Assembly: GCF_021917145.1 (NCBI RefSeq)
Contig: NC_061065.1
Span: 14,347,700-14,411,699, forward strand
Length of the DNA stretch: 64,000 nucleotides
DNA from: Hypomesus transpacificus
Lineage: Eukaryota > Chordata > Actinopteri > Osmeriformes > Osmeridae
Direction: 5' to 3'
The notes beneath the pieces are model-generated. The model had not been told where the DNA came from. It saw nothing but the letters and a program-made list of their open reading frames with translations, and did no database searches. The position numbers and the translations under genes are program-made. Shown here one piece after another: positions 35,876 through 57,681 of the stretch (its first letter is position 1; each line of letters opens with the position of its first letter).

Positions 35876-36904
35876 TTAGGTACATGTACCATCTGGAAAA
35901 AGTTTTCCAATATTACCTTTTTGCATATTGTAAAGAGCAGACAGACTGATTGTTGGAATAGTTATTTGGGTGTTTTCATCCTTCTTGTTGTCTGCCCAGT
36001 GTGCTTTTGACACCCATTTGCCCTTTTTATCTTTGCAACAGAAGGCTGTCCACATGAGTTTGGGAATGTTGACATCATTCATTTTGTTCTCAGGGGTTTT
36101 GCTTGGCACAGCTCCTGTTATCACATAAGCCTTCACTTTATTATTATTGTCCTTGCAATTTGCAGTCATAAGATCCGTAACAGACGTTTCCATCCTGGAC
36201 CAGCTCCCACCATTGAAGCTTTCCTTTTGAGGGACGATGTTGGTCAGGACACATGTTGACTCTTGGGTGTCCAGGTCTTTTGCATGCTGGAGTGGGAAAA
36301 GGTGGCCTCTGTTTACCTTGAGCTTACCATACATTTGACCTATATAATTCTTATTGATGGCTTGTTTTGTTTTATCAAGCCCCGCCTGCAACAAGACAGT
36401 TCAGCTGAAGTCACATGTAAATATACTGCTTTTGTTCATCAGAAATAAAGATCATAATTGTTAGCATTATTACCAGTTTACAGTTTCTCAGATATGGTAT
36501 TACTAACATCCAAGACAATTGGAAAACAAAAATAAAATAGTAAGAATCACCTCAGTTCTCCAGTTGACACATGTATGTTGTTTAGTTTTTCCCTCGAAGG
36601 TATATGCAGAAAACACTGGGATCTTGTTTTCTGTATCATACAGCGTTGCAAACCTCTCAACTTGGTTGTACTTCTGGCAAATTAGCTTGTACCTGTTTTG
36701 ATCTTTAACAACGCCGCCTTCCAAAGCACCTGGGATCTCTGGAGTTGTTAATTTTACAAAGAATTGCAGGCAGTTGTTGTCGTGAAACTGGTCCACTACA
36801 TCAGAGAGGCAGAGAGGAGTGTGGAGGACGAGTGTGGAGGACGAGCAGGAGGAGGCAGAGTTCCACAGCCAGCATCATCTTCATCACCATCATCTTCATC
36901 AGGA
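35876..36904 (-). pseudogene. ENDOD1-like endonuclease copy 2, frameshifted in the signal peptide
   Basis: Two exons by homology to copy 1: about 36904-36551 and 36385-35876. The start and signal peptide (MKMMLAVELCLLLLVLHT) are open, but a 13-bp tandem duplication (CGTCCTCCACACT repeated) shifts the frame and leads to a stop four residues past SSLP. The downstream frame (CLSDVVDQF, then PEIPGALEGG) has no ATG in frame upstream of it. The rest is well preserved: RFATLYDTENKIPVFSAY, VNRGHLFP (NRGH instead of DRGH), LTNIVPQ, and the same C-terminus LFPDGTCT. So it is a recent pseudogene, a polymorphic allele, or an assembly error in a short repeat. Confidence 0.75.
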
Positions 36905-36967
36905 CTAGAGGTCTCTGTGTCACATTCAGAGGATGTAACCCACAGTAGCTCTGGAGAAGAGCTGCTG

Positions 36968-36975
36968 TTCTTATA
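36968..36975 (-). promoter_or_regulatory. TATA-like box of ENDOD1-like copy 2
   Basis: TATAAGAA on the minus strand, in the same context as upstream of copy 1. Confidence 0.45.
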
Positions 36976-37009
36976 CTCAGAGATCCCACCCTCTGACTCA
37001 GACTAAGAT

Positions 37010-39487
37010 CTCACCCTCCCGAGTTCAGAAACACTGGTGAACATTCAAGTCTTTTATTGTCAGATGCACAGACCACCACAAGGTCAGACTGGGAACTGAA
37101 ATTAGGACAAGACAACGCAAAGCAACCTGGCATAACATACCATATAAGTACTCAGAACATAGATTACATCTATGATAAGATAAAATATAATAAACCTCCT
37201 AAATATACAAAGATTTAGAGAACTTAAAGAAATAGATACACCCTACTTGGACAACATTGCCTTCTATGGACTTGTCATGAATGCGTCTTGTCTTACACAC
37301 ACAAAATAGTGTTACTTTAACAGCTTTCATTTGTATTTTGCAGAAGCTTCTTCAGCATACAGGGCAATTGTTTCATTAAAAGTCTGAGGTCAGAAGGATT
37401 GGTCTCATCTGTTTATTCTTGCAGCCAGGGGAGCAGTTCTAAAACAGTACAAAGATGATGTTTGGAATAGAAGGACTCTCTGACATGACATTACCCGAGC
37501 ATTCCTTTAAACAGTCATTCCAGACAGTTCCATAATCCGTTCAACAGTTCATGTCTATCAAAAGAGGAACTCCACAATATGCAAGGAAGCAAATAAGAAA
37601 CAGGCTGCAGAACTTAATACAGATGATCAACACTAGAGACAGAGCTTCCAGTAAGACAAAGAAAGAGGAACTTGTGTTGAAGAACCTCTGGGGTGTGGGC
37701 AAAACAACCAGGGTCAAAACTGCTTAGTAGGCCAAAAGGTTACCTAAACCTAAACAATAACTGTTCTAGGCCAAAGATTAGACATCTTAAAAGAAAGTAA
37801 TTTTATATTACAGCAATCAAGCAAGGTAAAATCCAGAAACAAAATCTTACCAGTGGTTGGAGACAGGTCAGCTAACACAGCCTTCCTGACCTGTCCTACT
37901 CTGTCAGCATATTCAGCCGCTGCTCTGGGACCCCAGGCTTTGGTGATCCAAGGTATCTTCAGTAAGATTGTTGACCTATTTGAATCTTCATTGAGATTGC
38001 AAAATGCTCTTTGAATCTTAAGGGCTCTGCTTCTTGGTGGTAGTCTGGGGAAGGTTGGTCTTCATCTGTGCAGGTTTCTTAGCATCTAGTTGAGCAAATC
38101 CAAATGTCTCTAGTTTACATTACCTTTATCAGTTTTCCTAACCTCTTCTCCTCCTTTGCCCACACGCTTGTCCTTCACAACAATCAACCACAGAGTTAAT
38201 TACACGGTTATCAGTTTATTAGAATCAACCATAAAATTCCTTAGTCCTTCTAATGAAGTTGTTACCGTTTTATTTGATTATGCTTGTTTCCACACTGGCC
38301 GTCATACTTCAATGGTTCTGCTGACATATTTTATATTGTTTTATAGTCTTTTAGATATTTTGTTTCAGAACCTTTACAAGCTCCCACCACTACTTCCTTT
38401 GTTTAACTGTCTCACTTGTTTTTGTCACTTACTAAATATCACCCACTACCAAGCAGGGCGTTTCACATATAACCATGGTTTCAGCATGCGTTGTCAGCAC
38501 ACTATGTTTTCGAAATTGTGCTTAAGCAATCGGAAAAAAGCGGTATTTTCACACTTTCGTTTTAAGGATTCAAACACTAGTTTCATCATTCTAAGGTATA
38601 TAAGGTGATGGCTGATGTATGAGCAGGGGTGTCAAAGTGGGGCGGAAAGTGGGACTGACTCCCCAGGGCCCCGATGAGGGGGGAGGGCCCTCAATAAGCT
38701 TGGAATGAAAATATGTTGAATGAAAAAACAGACATAAACAAAACAGTGAGGAGGGGGCCCCAAATTACAATCTTTTCATGGGACCCAAAATGATTAGCGG
38801 CACCCCTGTAAACTAGTACTCAAAATGGGTTGTGTTATTATTTTGACAGATGGCTGCAGTAGCAGACATGGGGAAGGTCTGTGTTCAACATCAAGAACAT
38901 TCTGACAGACACCACTAGAGAGATGGACATCATCCAACGGACTGTCTTCATAGCTCTTTTCTCAAATACTCCATCTTGAAGTTTGTCTAAGGGATCTCCT
39001 CACAGTTCTGTGCCAGAGTATCTGCTCTTCATTATTTATAATCAGTGTCATGTTACAATCTGGAGGATGACTAAAATTAGAGTTGGCTGAATGTTGAGAA
39101 GATGGTTGCTTGCTGTTCCTTGAAATTGTTTGCACATTCATTATGACGCTTTTGTAGCCTACTTCCAAAATTACAAGAACAAGACCAATATATTATTAAC
39201 AAAAAATTTAAAAATAGAGCGCTTGTTATTGCGTCTTAAAAATACTTTATGACATGTGGTCTTCTTGAATCGAATTGCTCAGTATTTGACTTTCTGTGTC
39301 TGTTTTAAGAATTCATGACGACTCACTTTAATTTGATTGCTTTTCCCTGCGATTCTACGCGGGTACGCTGCACGCGGGCTTCCCTCCCAGGCTGCAAGCT
39401 GCGACCTCATTGTGATTGTTGTGGCTACTGATCGTAAAGTTAGATTCGCCATCTATTAATCTTACCCTGTTTCAGAATCAAAAAAGT
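37010..39487. other. Intergenic between ENDOD1-like copy 2 and PARP1
   Basis: No conserved coding block. At 37045-37110 the TCAAGTCTTTTATTGTCAG block looks like the end of a dispersed repeat. The 150-codon open frame at 38156-38608 has no recognisable domain. The PARP1 promoter should lie in the last few hundred bases; 39340-39400 is comparatively GC-rich. A CCTGTTTCAG acceptor-like site just before the PARP1 ATG hints at a 5' UTR intron. Confidence 0.5.
38624..38808. mobile_element. Short MITE with CAGGGGTG terminal inverted repeats
   Basis: It begins CAGGGGTG and ends CACCCCTG, perfect 8-bp inverted ends, 185 bp long, with no coding capacity. CAGGGG ends suggest a hAT-type element, but the flanking 8-mers do not match well, so target duplication is unproven. 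Confidence 0.5.
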
Positions 39488-49643
<10,156 letters not shown>

Positions 49644-50345
49644 GAGGTTGGTCTTTGACCAGACCTGCTCTCGATGTGGAGTGAAGAGGCCACCACTGTG
49701 GTGTCCAAAACCCCTCCGGCTTCAAGACCCGTACTCCGCAATGGAGGACATTTTTGACTGTGGAGCAATACTATGACATTTTTGGTTTTCACTGGATCTT
49801 AAAATCCTAGCCACTGTACACGGCGTCATTGCAGTCGCTGCTAGCCGTCCATTGTTCTGCCCATCATCCTCCGCAGTCTCTGATGCTCTTTGGAAACCAG
49901 TGTTTCAGAGCTCAGTAGGGTTCAATTGAGGCACATCCCATAAAACATCGTTTTAAATAAGTGAAACGCCATCTTTTATTTTTGTATTTCTTATTTCCAA
50001 CACCTGTGCAATTTGGCTGTTGAGGTTATTTCGCATACTGTAAGTTTTCACTCCTCTGCATAAAGTCTTGCAACACCAACATTTTGGACAGGAAGGTAGG
50101 CATTGACTAGGTTAAGTTGGTAGATATTAGCTGGCAACAAGTATGGTGCATATATAAACCATGGCTAAATCTCCATAGTGACCACTGATAAATACATACT
50201 GTAGTAGACTGCAAGGATTACATTTTAAGTTGGGACCGTGTAATAGGCTGTTTTGTTTGTTTCTCTGAGTGTTTGTCAAGGTAGACTTTGGGAGAAACAA
50301 AGTTTGTGCTTAAATCTCTAGATGTATGTTAACTGACAACTGTAA

Positions 50346-50351
50346 AATAAA
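50346..50351 (+). terminator. parp1: PARP1 polyadenylation signal AATAAA
   Basis: The AATAAA hexamer lies 0.7 kb after the PARP1 stop and is followed by T/G-rich sequence. The interval 49644-50345 is the likely 3' UTR. Confidence 0.6.
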
Positions 50352-50779
50352 TGCTTGATTATGATTGTTGTTGATGTTTTTCTCAGTCATTTTATTGGTC
50401 TTGGCCCAAACTCGCTTTTTCTGATGTTTTCCCCTTAACAGAATTAAGTCTTGGGGAATATTGCTTCAGAGTGGCAACACTTGTTGAAAATGTAAGACTA
50501 ATATTTTAAGGTTTGATGTTCAAGATATCCTGTAGTTGAAGCACTAGTGTTGTGAAGGAAACGTCTATAATTGGAGGATTAACCAAGTGCTCCATAGGTT
50601 TCCCATATAGACTTAAATGTCAGATATGTGACAGTTTAATTCAAGCAATGTTTGCCACAAATGCTGGGGATATAAAAAATATATTTGCTTGCCAAAAAAT
50701 ATTGGGTTTCAGTATTCCGCCGAAGTCAAATTGCCCTCCAAATACTCTCTGTCCCAGAATGCACCTTGACAATAGGGTC

Positions 50780-50785
50780 TTTGAA
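50780..50785 (+). promoter_or_regulatory. lin9: CHR-like element (TTTGAA) at the LIN9 start
   Basis: TTTGAA sits 23 bp before the LIN9 ATG, next to a GCGGCGCGG stretch. TTTGAA is the CHR core bound by LIN54 of MuvB, the complex that contains LIN9. A 6-mer alone is weak evidence. Confidence 0.3.
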
Positions 50786-50805
50786 AAAGCGGCGCGGCTA
50801 AGTCA

Positions 50806-50815
50806 AGATGGCGGA
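50806..50815 (+). promoter_or_regulatory. lin9: YY1-like site overlapping the LIN9 start codon
   Basis: AAGATGGCGG contains the start ATG and matches the YY1 core common at vertebrate starts. Confidence 0.4.
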
Positions 50816-53800
50816 GATGGACCAGCTGTTAGATGAGAGTGAGTAACAACATTAATTTAAAAGGAGTTTTAAGTTATGAAGGCCAATTTACGAGGCAATT
50901 TTTTGTTGTATTAATGTGATGGAATATTATTACTCATCAAATAATATTCGTGTCTTCTTCTTGAGGCGTTTTTAAAGTCGTTTTGTACACGTCAAAGAAT
51001 CCGATCTGCAAGTCAGTTAGCTAGCAACGTAGCTCGCTAGCTGGCTAACGCTTTTTATTGCAGCCTGCATGTACAGCTGTATGGCTAGCTTGGTAAGGAG
51101 CTTGTTGTGCATTAGCTGACATGCTAACTTACTAGCTGCTCTAAAAATAATGTCGGCCATGGGCATTCTAGCTTCTCGAGACTGCACACCAAGCACCAGC
51201 TCTTTGAACTGGCTAGCGTTAGCTATTCATTTGTTTTTGTGTTGTTCTTGCTAGATACTAGATAGTAAATATTTTACCCATGTCACATATTATGTATCAA
51301 TCAATGGTCTGTAAGCCAAATGACAGACGGTGTTGATGTTGATAATAAGTTGGTAGCTAGCTAAGGGTTTAATGATCATCCGGAGACTAATCTATATGGC
51401 TTTATTATTAACCAGCAAAGTGGCTTGAGGATTTATTACCACGTTAACAATAAGAACAAATGGCTCACTCACCAGGTTTGATCTGTCATGTAACATAAAT
51501 CGTGTTAAGGGTACCTCTATTACAGTACTTGCTGTCATCCTATGAGAGAATGAAAGGTTACATGGTTGACAGATTTATTATAAAATAGTCTCCAACTATA
51601 TGACCAAACCCGATTACTAGTATAATAAACTAATAGTGTATATCATTGTCAGGTGTAAATTAAGTGATATTCCTTTAATTAACGGATTGTGAATGCAAAA
51701 TCACATATGATACATTTGATTTATGAAATATTTAATTTTGAAGACATATTAACGGTGACCCTCTCCAACTAATGCCCCATGGCTCTTTGTTGCAGGCTCT
51801 TCGGCTGAGGCTCTGGTCAGCTTGAAAGGTAGTGCATTTAGTTGTAAACAGTGAGGGACTAATCATGTCCCTGTAACCTTGTGCATGCCGTTCCCCATAC
51901 TCATTTGCATCTTGATGGTTTGCCTTCATAGACCCCGTACATCCTGCAGATTTCCGTCCCTCATTGGGTTAGGCATATTGGATAGCCTTTTATAACAGAG
52001 TATATCAACTGGGACGTTCGGTTGTGTGATTAGTTTTCTTGTCATCGTGTTCTGTGTCTGTCTGTTGCATTTGTATGTGGCTGTCCATTGTTTTATACCC
52101 CAGACATAAAGAAAGCAAGTTGTTGTATAGGGGTTTGTGTCCTTATATCAGCGAATGTCTGAATTTCCAGAGGGCAGCTTGTCAAACAGTCTGAATGAGA
52201 AAAGCAGCCTACCAAGAGCTCACAATACCAGAGGACGTCACTCCCTGGCAACCATGGACACGGTGAGAGAGCTAATCATATTTATCTAGACATTAGACCT
52301 CTAATCTACAAGAAAGGCCTATTCAAAGTCTGTGTCTGGTGATGCAATCAGCATCAAGGCGTCGGTAAATGCATCCCCTCCAGTCCACTTTGAGTCTTCA
52401 GTTCATCCTTGATGATTGTTGATCACAGTGATGCATTACAAACCATCGATATAATCTTGAATAGCATAGTGGATTGAGAGGGGATCGATCCGTCTCCTGT
52501 TAATAGTTGGAGTTTGGTCAGGATGCACTGACGTGTATGTCTGCCTGTGCAGCCCACGCGGAGCTCCAAGAGGAGCCGTCTGTTCCGGGAGGAGGAAGAG
52601 CAGCAGCCCCGCCTGCCCTCCAGGTCACCCAGGAGGAGCCAGAGAGTCACCACCCTACCCCAGGTGAGGGCTCCACTGCCACACGGCACCGCAGGACAAT
52701 CCACTGTGTTCCCAAAGCTGTACTGTCCTGCTAGTTTGGCTGTTCAGCTCAGTCACTGCTGAAGTCGGCCCACCCAGGTGGACATCGGGGACAACCACAT
52801 GGGCTGTTAGGGGTTAATGATAGTCTACGATGGCCCCTACAAAGTCTACGATGGCCCCTACGAACTGACTAGATCCGGTGTAGACATGGCTGTTGTTACC
52901 TCATGTGCCCTCCTTGCGTTTTCTGCAGAAGTTTGCCAGTGTGACCACCCCAGACAAGAAGGCCTCCCAGAGGATTGGGCTGAGGCTGAGGAACCTCCTC
53001 AAGCTGCCTAAGGCACACAAGTGGTGCATCTATGAGTGGTTCTACTCCAACATAGACAGGTAGGCTCCCACTTCCAACACCAACTTCAGGGCACTGGGAA
53101 GAAATGGTTAACGCATTCATTCAAGACAGGGAAATCTCTGACATTACACGTGCAAAGTATTTACATGCACTTAGTCTTCAATTATAGGTCATTAAAATGT
53201 ATCTGGTATATTTGAACCAAAATGATTTGTGAAATTGTAGGCTTGTCTACAGAGGGTGTGAAACCATGTTTAAAGCAGATAAATGGATGGCCTAAAGAAT
53301 TGAAAAATCTGTGCATGGATGAAATCTCTTCCTGACGATGCTGTCTCTGCCCTCTCCTGCCCAGGCCCCTATTTGAAGGGGACAACGACTTCTGCCTGTG
53401 TCTGAAGGAGTCCTTCCCCAACCTGAAGACCAGGAAGCTGACCCGGGTGGAGTGGGGCACCATCCGCAGACTGATGGGCAAGCCCAGACGGTACGGGACG
53501 ACGCTGCCAGGGCTGTTAACCTGACCACATGTATACCGCTTGGTACTGGATCAAAGACGCTTACAAAGGAAGCCTTGTTGGCAACATAAGAAGATGGTTG
53601 TTGTCAGAGTTAAGGATATTGGACAAAGTCATAAACGATATGTTTGAAAAGAGGCAAAGCATCTTCCGAACAATCATTGTTTTCGGGCGTGCTGTTCCCT
53701 CGTTCTTCTGAGGCTGTTTGTAAACGTGGTTCCCCCTCTTCCCCCCCCCCCCCCCCCCCCTCCAGGTGCTCGTCTGCGTTCTTTGCGGAGGAGCGGACGG

Positions 53801-56528
53801 CGCTGAGGCAGAAGAGGCAGAAGATGCGCCTACTGCAGCAGAGGAAGCTGTCCGACGTGTCGCACTGCAAGGACCTCCCCGAGGAGATCCCCCTGCCTCT
53901 CATCATAGGAACCAAAGTCACCGGTAAAACACGCTCACTCAAACACACACACAGATTGTGCGTGTGTGTGTGAAAACACGCATACTTACCCGGTCGCATC
54001 TGTGTGCTCCAGCTCGACTGCGAGGGGTTCACGACGGCCTGTTCACCGGGCAGATAGACGCCGTGGACACCAGCGCCGCCACCTACCGCGTCACCTTCGA
54101 CCGCAACGGCCTCGGAACGCACACCGTGCCCGACTACGAAGTGCTGGTACGGCCGCCAAAGACACCGGCGCATTTCACTCATCCTCATAGGGCTTTCGCG
54201 TATGGTGCGGCCAGGTGCAATACATGGTGAAGTATTGGGGGAGGAGCTGAGAGTGGGAGGCATAAGTGAATGATGGGTTAGCGTTTCTAATGCACACATT
54301 TGTACGCGTGATTCAGTCGTAACAATCGCCGGGCAAAACAAATGGAATGCGTCGTCGTATCGATGTGTGTTTGTAAACACACGTACAGTATAACGCATGC
54401 ACATACTGTATGTCTTTGAGGACAGCTGAGCGATACGTCAACAGAGGTATTGAAGCTAGATTGTTTGTGTTGTTCCCTTGGCAGAGCAATGAGCCCAATG
54501 AGACGATGCCCATCTCGGCCTTCGCCCAGAAACAGCGGCCCTCACGCTTCCAGAACTTCCTGACTCCGCCCAGAGGGCCCTATCCCTCCTCCACAACTCC
54601 TGTCCTCATGGTAACAGTGGGAGGTTGCATTTAAAACGTTGTTAATGCTGAGGGGGATTACAACTTCAAAGACCAGGATGCACGGTTGTGGTTAAACCCA
54701 TCTGAACAATGGTCTGCTTCTAAATTGATTTTTTTTTTTTTGGTGTTCACCAGTAGTAGTATCTTAAGTGTAAACGTTTACATTTGTCAAGAGTGATCAT
54801 TGATTCTCTTTGTTTTCTACTCCATGAGCTCTGTCACCTAAACAAGTCTAAGAAAAGGCCAAATCTGACGCCCCTTTTTCCTCCCCGGACAGGACAACGA
54901 CCCTCTCATCAGCCAGTCACCATGGAAGAGCAAGCTGGCCGGGACGGAGGGAGACACCCTGGGGGGGTTCCCCGTCAAGTTCCTGGTCCAAGTGGTGCGT
55001 CTCGTATCCCTTCCTCTGGGGAAACGCCCTCTGCCGTTTTCTGGCAGTTTCCATGAGTGTTTTGAGAAGCGTGTGGTGAGTGACTGGCATTAAAAGGCAC
55101 TCTTCCATCTCCTCCCAGACGAGGCTCTCCAAGATCCTCATGATCAAGAAGGAACACATCAAGCACTTGAAGGACATGAACACGGAGGCTGAGAAAATGG
55201 TGCGCTCTTGGCATATTCTGTTTTCATCGCTGAACTTGTCCCCTTTTGCCAAATATTGCTTTCAAGTCCAGCTATCACGACATGAATTATTTTTCCGCCA
55301 CGCAATTCTGTGTCCTTTCATGCAATTAGAACTGTGACAATGTCAAGAGTTTAGCTGATCTTGAGCCCCTTACTGCCAATCTAGCTGGCCCCTTGTTGTA
55401 TTTGCCCTTGCGTTGGTATGTAACTGAGCTGTGTGTGCAGAAGTCCTACTCCATGCCCATCGGCCTGGACTTCCAGAAGCGCTACGCCACCACGGTGCTG
55501 GAGCTGGAGAGGCTCAACAAGGACCTCAACAAGGTTCTGCACCAGGTGCAGCAGTTCTGCTGCGAGGTGAGGGGAACCCTGATGTGCCTCGACACACGTC
55601 CTGTTTGGAAGCTCTCTCCGGGTTTCTCTTCCGTCTCTCTCGGTTTCTTGTCTTTGTTTGTCTGGGTTTCTCTCTCTCTCTTTTGTCTTTCTCCGTTTCT
55701 GTTGTTCCACCGTTTTCCAAGTCACAACTCATCTCTGGGGACGGCTCTGTGTTTACTGATTGTGTGTGTGTCCATGTGTCCAGCTGGCTCCAGACCAGGG
55801 CATGGCACCCGCTGACCGACCCACCGAGCTCCGGCGGCGCTGTGAGGAGGAGGCCCAGGAGATGGTGCAGCAGACCAACTCTCTACGGGACGAGCAGCAG
55901 TGTGTGTCCAACCCCAACCTCACCCACCTCGTCTCCGGCCTCACGGCCCTCCTGCTGCAGATTAAGGTTTGGGGACTTCCGGCCTCGCAGGACACAAATG
56001 CTTTGAGATGCCGTCTTCCCTTTAATCACCCACTCTCAGTGGGACTCAAGAAACGTCATTTCAAACCTTGCTTAGTGTTAGTCAATAGTTTACACACACA
56101 GAAATGCTGATGTTTCGGAATGGGATATTGTTGGTCTAACTGCCAGTTTGTTTACTTATATTCCAGTGTTTAGCTGAAGGAGGCGACCTGAATTCATTTG
56201 AGTTCAAATCCCTGACAGACTCTCTGAATGACATCAAGAGTTCGATAGACCCATCCAACCTCAGGTTTGTTTCCGCCCCAGCCTAAAGACATTAGTCGTT
56301 GTCAATGTCTCCTTCTCTAAGGAGAGGCCAGAAATGGTTTCATAAGGGCGGTGTAACTGTATCCATGAGGAGTGTACTAAGTTTGGGTGTGCGTGCTTGC
56401 CTGTCCTTTTTTTTTTCTCCAGTTGCTTCCAGAACAACGTGGAGATCCACGTGGCCCACATCCAGAGTGGCTTGAGTCAGCTGGGAAACCTGCATGCTTT
56501 TGCTGCGAACAACACCAACACGGTCTGA
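50808..56528 (+). CDS. lin9: LIN9 (MuvB/DREAM complex subunit), 15 exons, 545 aa
   Basis: Core of the MuvB complex, which represses cell-cycle genes in quiescence (DREAM) and activates them with B-MYB. Exons: 50808-50838, 51796-51828, 52171-52262, 52553-52663, 52929-53059, 53365-53490, 53766-53923, 54013-54146, 54485-54610, 54893-54994, 55119-55199, 55441-55566, 55784-55966, 56167-56264, 56423-56528; all phases join. The DIRP domain spans about residues 90-195 (RLRNLLKLPKAHKWCIYEWF, RLMGKPRRCSSAFF). It is followed by a Tudor-like segment (RGVHDGLFTGQIDAVD, DYEVL), then the C-terminal helical part with MIKKEHIKHL and LNSFEFKSLTDSLNDIKSS. The C-terminus HAFAANNTNTV replaces the human ending NRD. 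The length fits the 542-aa human protein. Confidence 0.97.
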
Positions 56529-57429
56529 GCTCCCCTCAGCCCACACAGGCACGCTGCTCCCCTCAGCGCACGCTGCTCTTAAGACCCAGGGAGGGAGCTT
56601 TCATGCCCCATCTTAACTGACTGAAGCAAACAAAGATATGTTCATTGACTTAAGATGCCCCCTGAATTGGACTTCCAAATGAATTGCCCCCGTTTTCACG
56701 TGCCCAAATGTTTGTGTGATTGTGGGAGGATATCTTATTTCTTTTGAAGTCCAGCTTGTTTTTATTGTAGTTTGGAAAGAGGTTTTCCACTTCATGTCTC
56801 TAAAGAACCTGATCACTCTGTTAGGTGGCTTAGGGTCACGTATTTACAGAGCAAATTCCAGTTGTTGATATATTCTCTCATTTCATGTGCCATACAATAC
56901 TTTGAGCAGTTTCTGTAATCCATATTTATTTATTTTTGAGAGGGGGTAGAAATTGTTATATTTGACCATTTTAAAGTTTCCCTGTGAGTCCATGTTTTGT
57001 GTTCCTTTACTCCACTGGTAGAAGACACAGGTGAAGCAAAATATTTTCTTGTAAAATAGTTTATTGTAGATATTTGTACAATACCTTTATGATTACTAGG
57101 ATTTATCGTCCACATTTCTGCAATGTATTCAGAAATGGCTTTTGTATTTTTTGTGTGCACTGAAGAGATTTTGGTATTTTTCTAAATAAGAATTGTTGGT
57201 TTCTTTTCTGACACCACTGAGTAAAATGGATTTATCATTTTTAATTGGACATTGCTGTTGCTGCAACCTCACTGATACCTACATCACTGGTGTAACCTAA
57301 ATTTGAGTGCTAAATTAACTAAAACAATGACTATCTGTTCTGAGAATATCCTTTTCACCATTGGTTTTGTAAAGCTGTATATGGGAATGTCGAGTGGCAT
57401 TTGTAAATACTGTTGCTGTTTTTTTATAC

Positions 57430-57435
57430 ATTAAA
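57430..57435 (+). terminator. lin9: LIN9 candidate polyadenylation signal ATTAAA
   Basis: ATTAAA about 0.9 kb after the LIN9 stop. The interval 56529-57429 is an AT-rich 3' UTR with no other gene seen. Confidence 0.5.
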
Positions 57436-57534
57436 CACAGCAAAGCAAATTGCTATTTTCTCCTCTTGGCCGATCCTGTGTTTTGGAACTGTTGATAAAA
57501 CAATTTGGAACAGGTTACATTACATATTCCATAT

Positions 57535-57540
57535 TTTATT
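57535..57540 (-). terminator. mixl1: MIXL1 candidate polyadenylation signal AATAAA (minus strand)
   Basis: TTTATT on the plus strand, about 140 bp past the MIXL1 stop. Only about 100 bp separate it from the LIN9 signal, so the two genes converge tail to tail. Confidence 0.5.
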
Positions 57541-57681
57541 TAGCATGATTGGTATAGGACATTAACGTTTTATAATAAATACATGTCTATTTTTACTAAA
57601 TGTGCACACATTTTGAAGGCATAAACGTTGAGTTAAAAAAAAAAACTAAATTGGTAAACATTTCCAGAATTTACAAAATGT

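Noticed and set aside
38156..38608. 150-codon open frame
   Set aside because: AT-rich, with hydrophobic composition typical of chance frames and no motif recognised.
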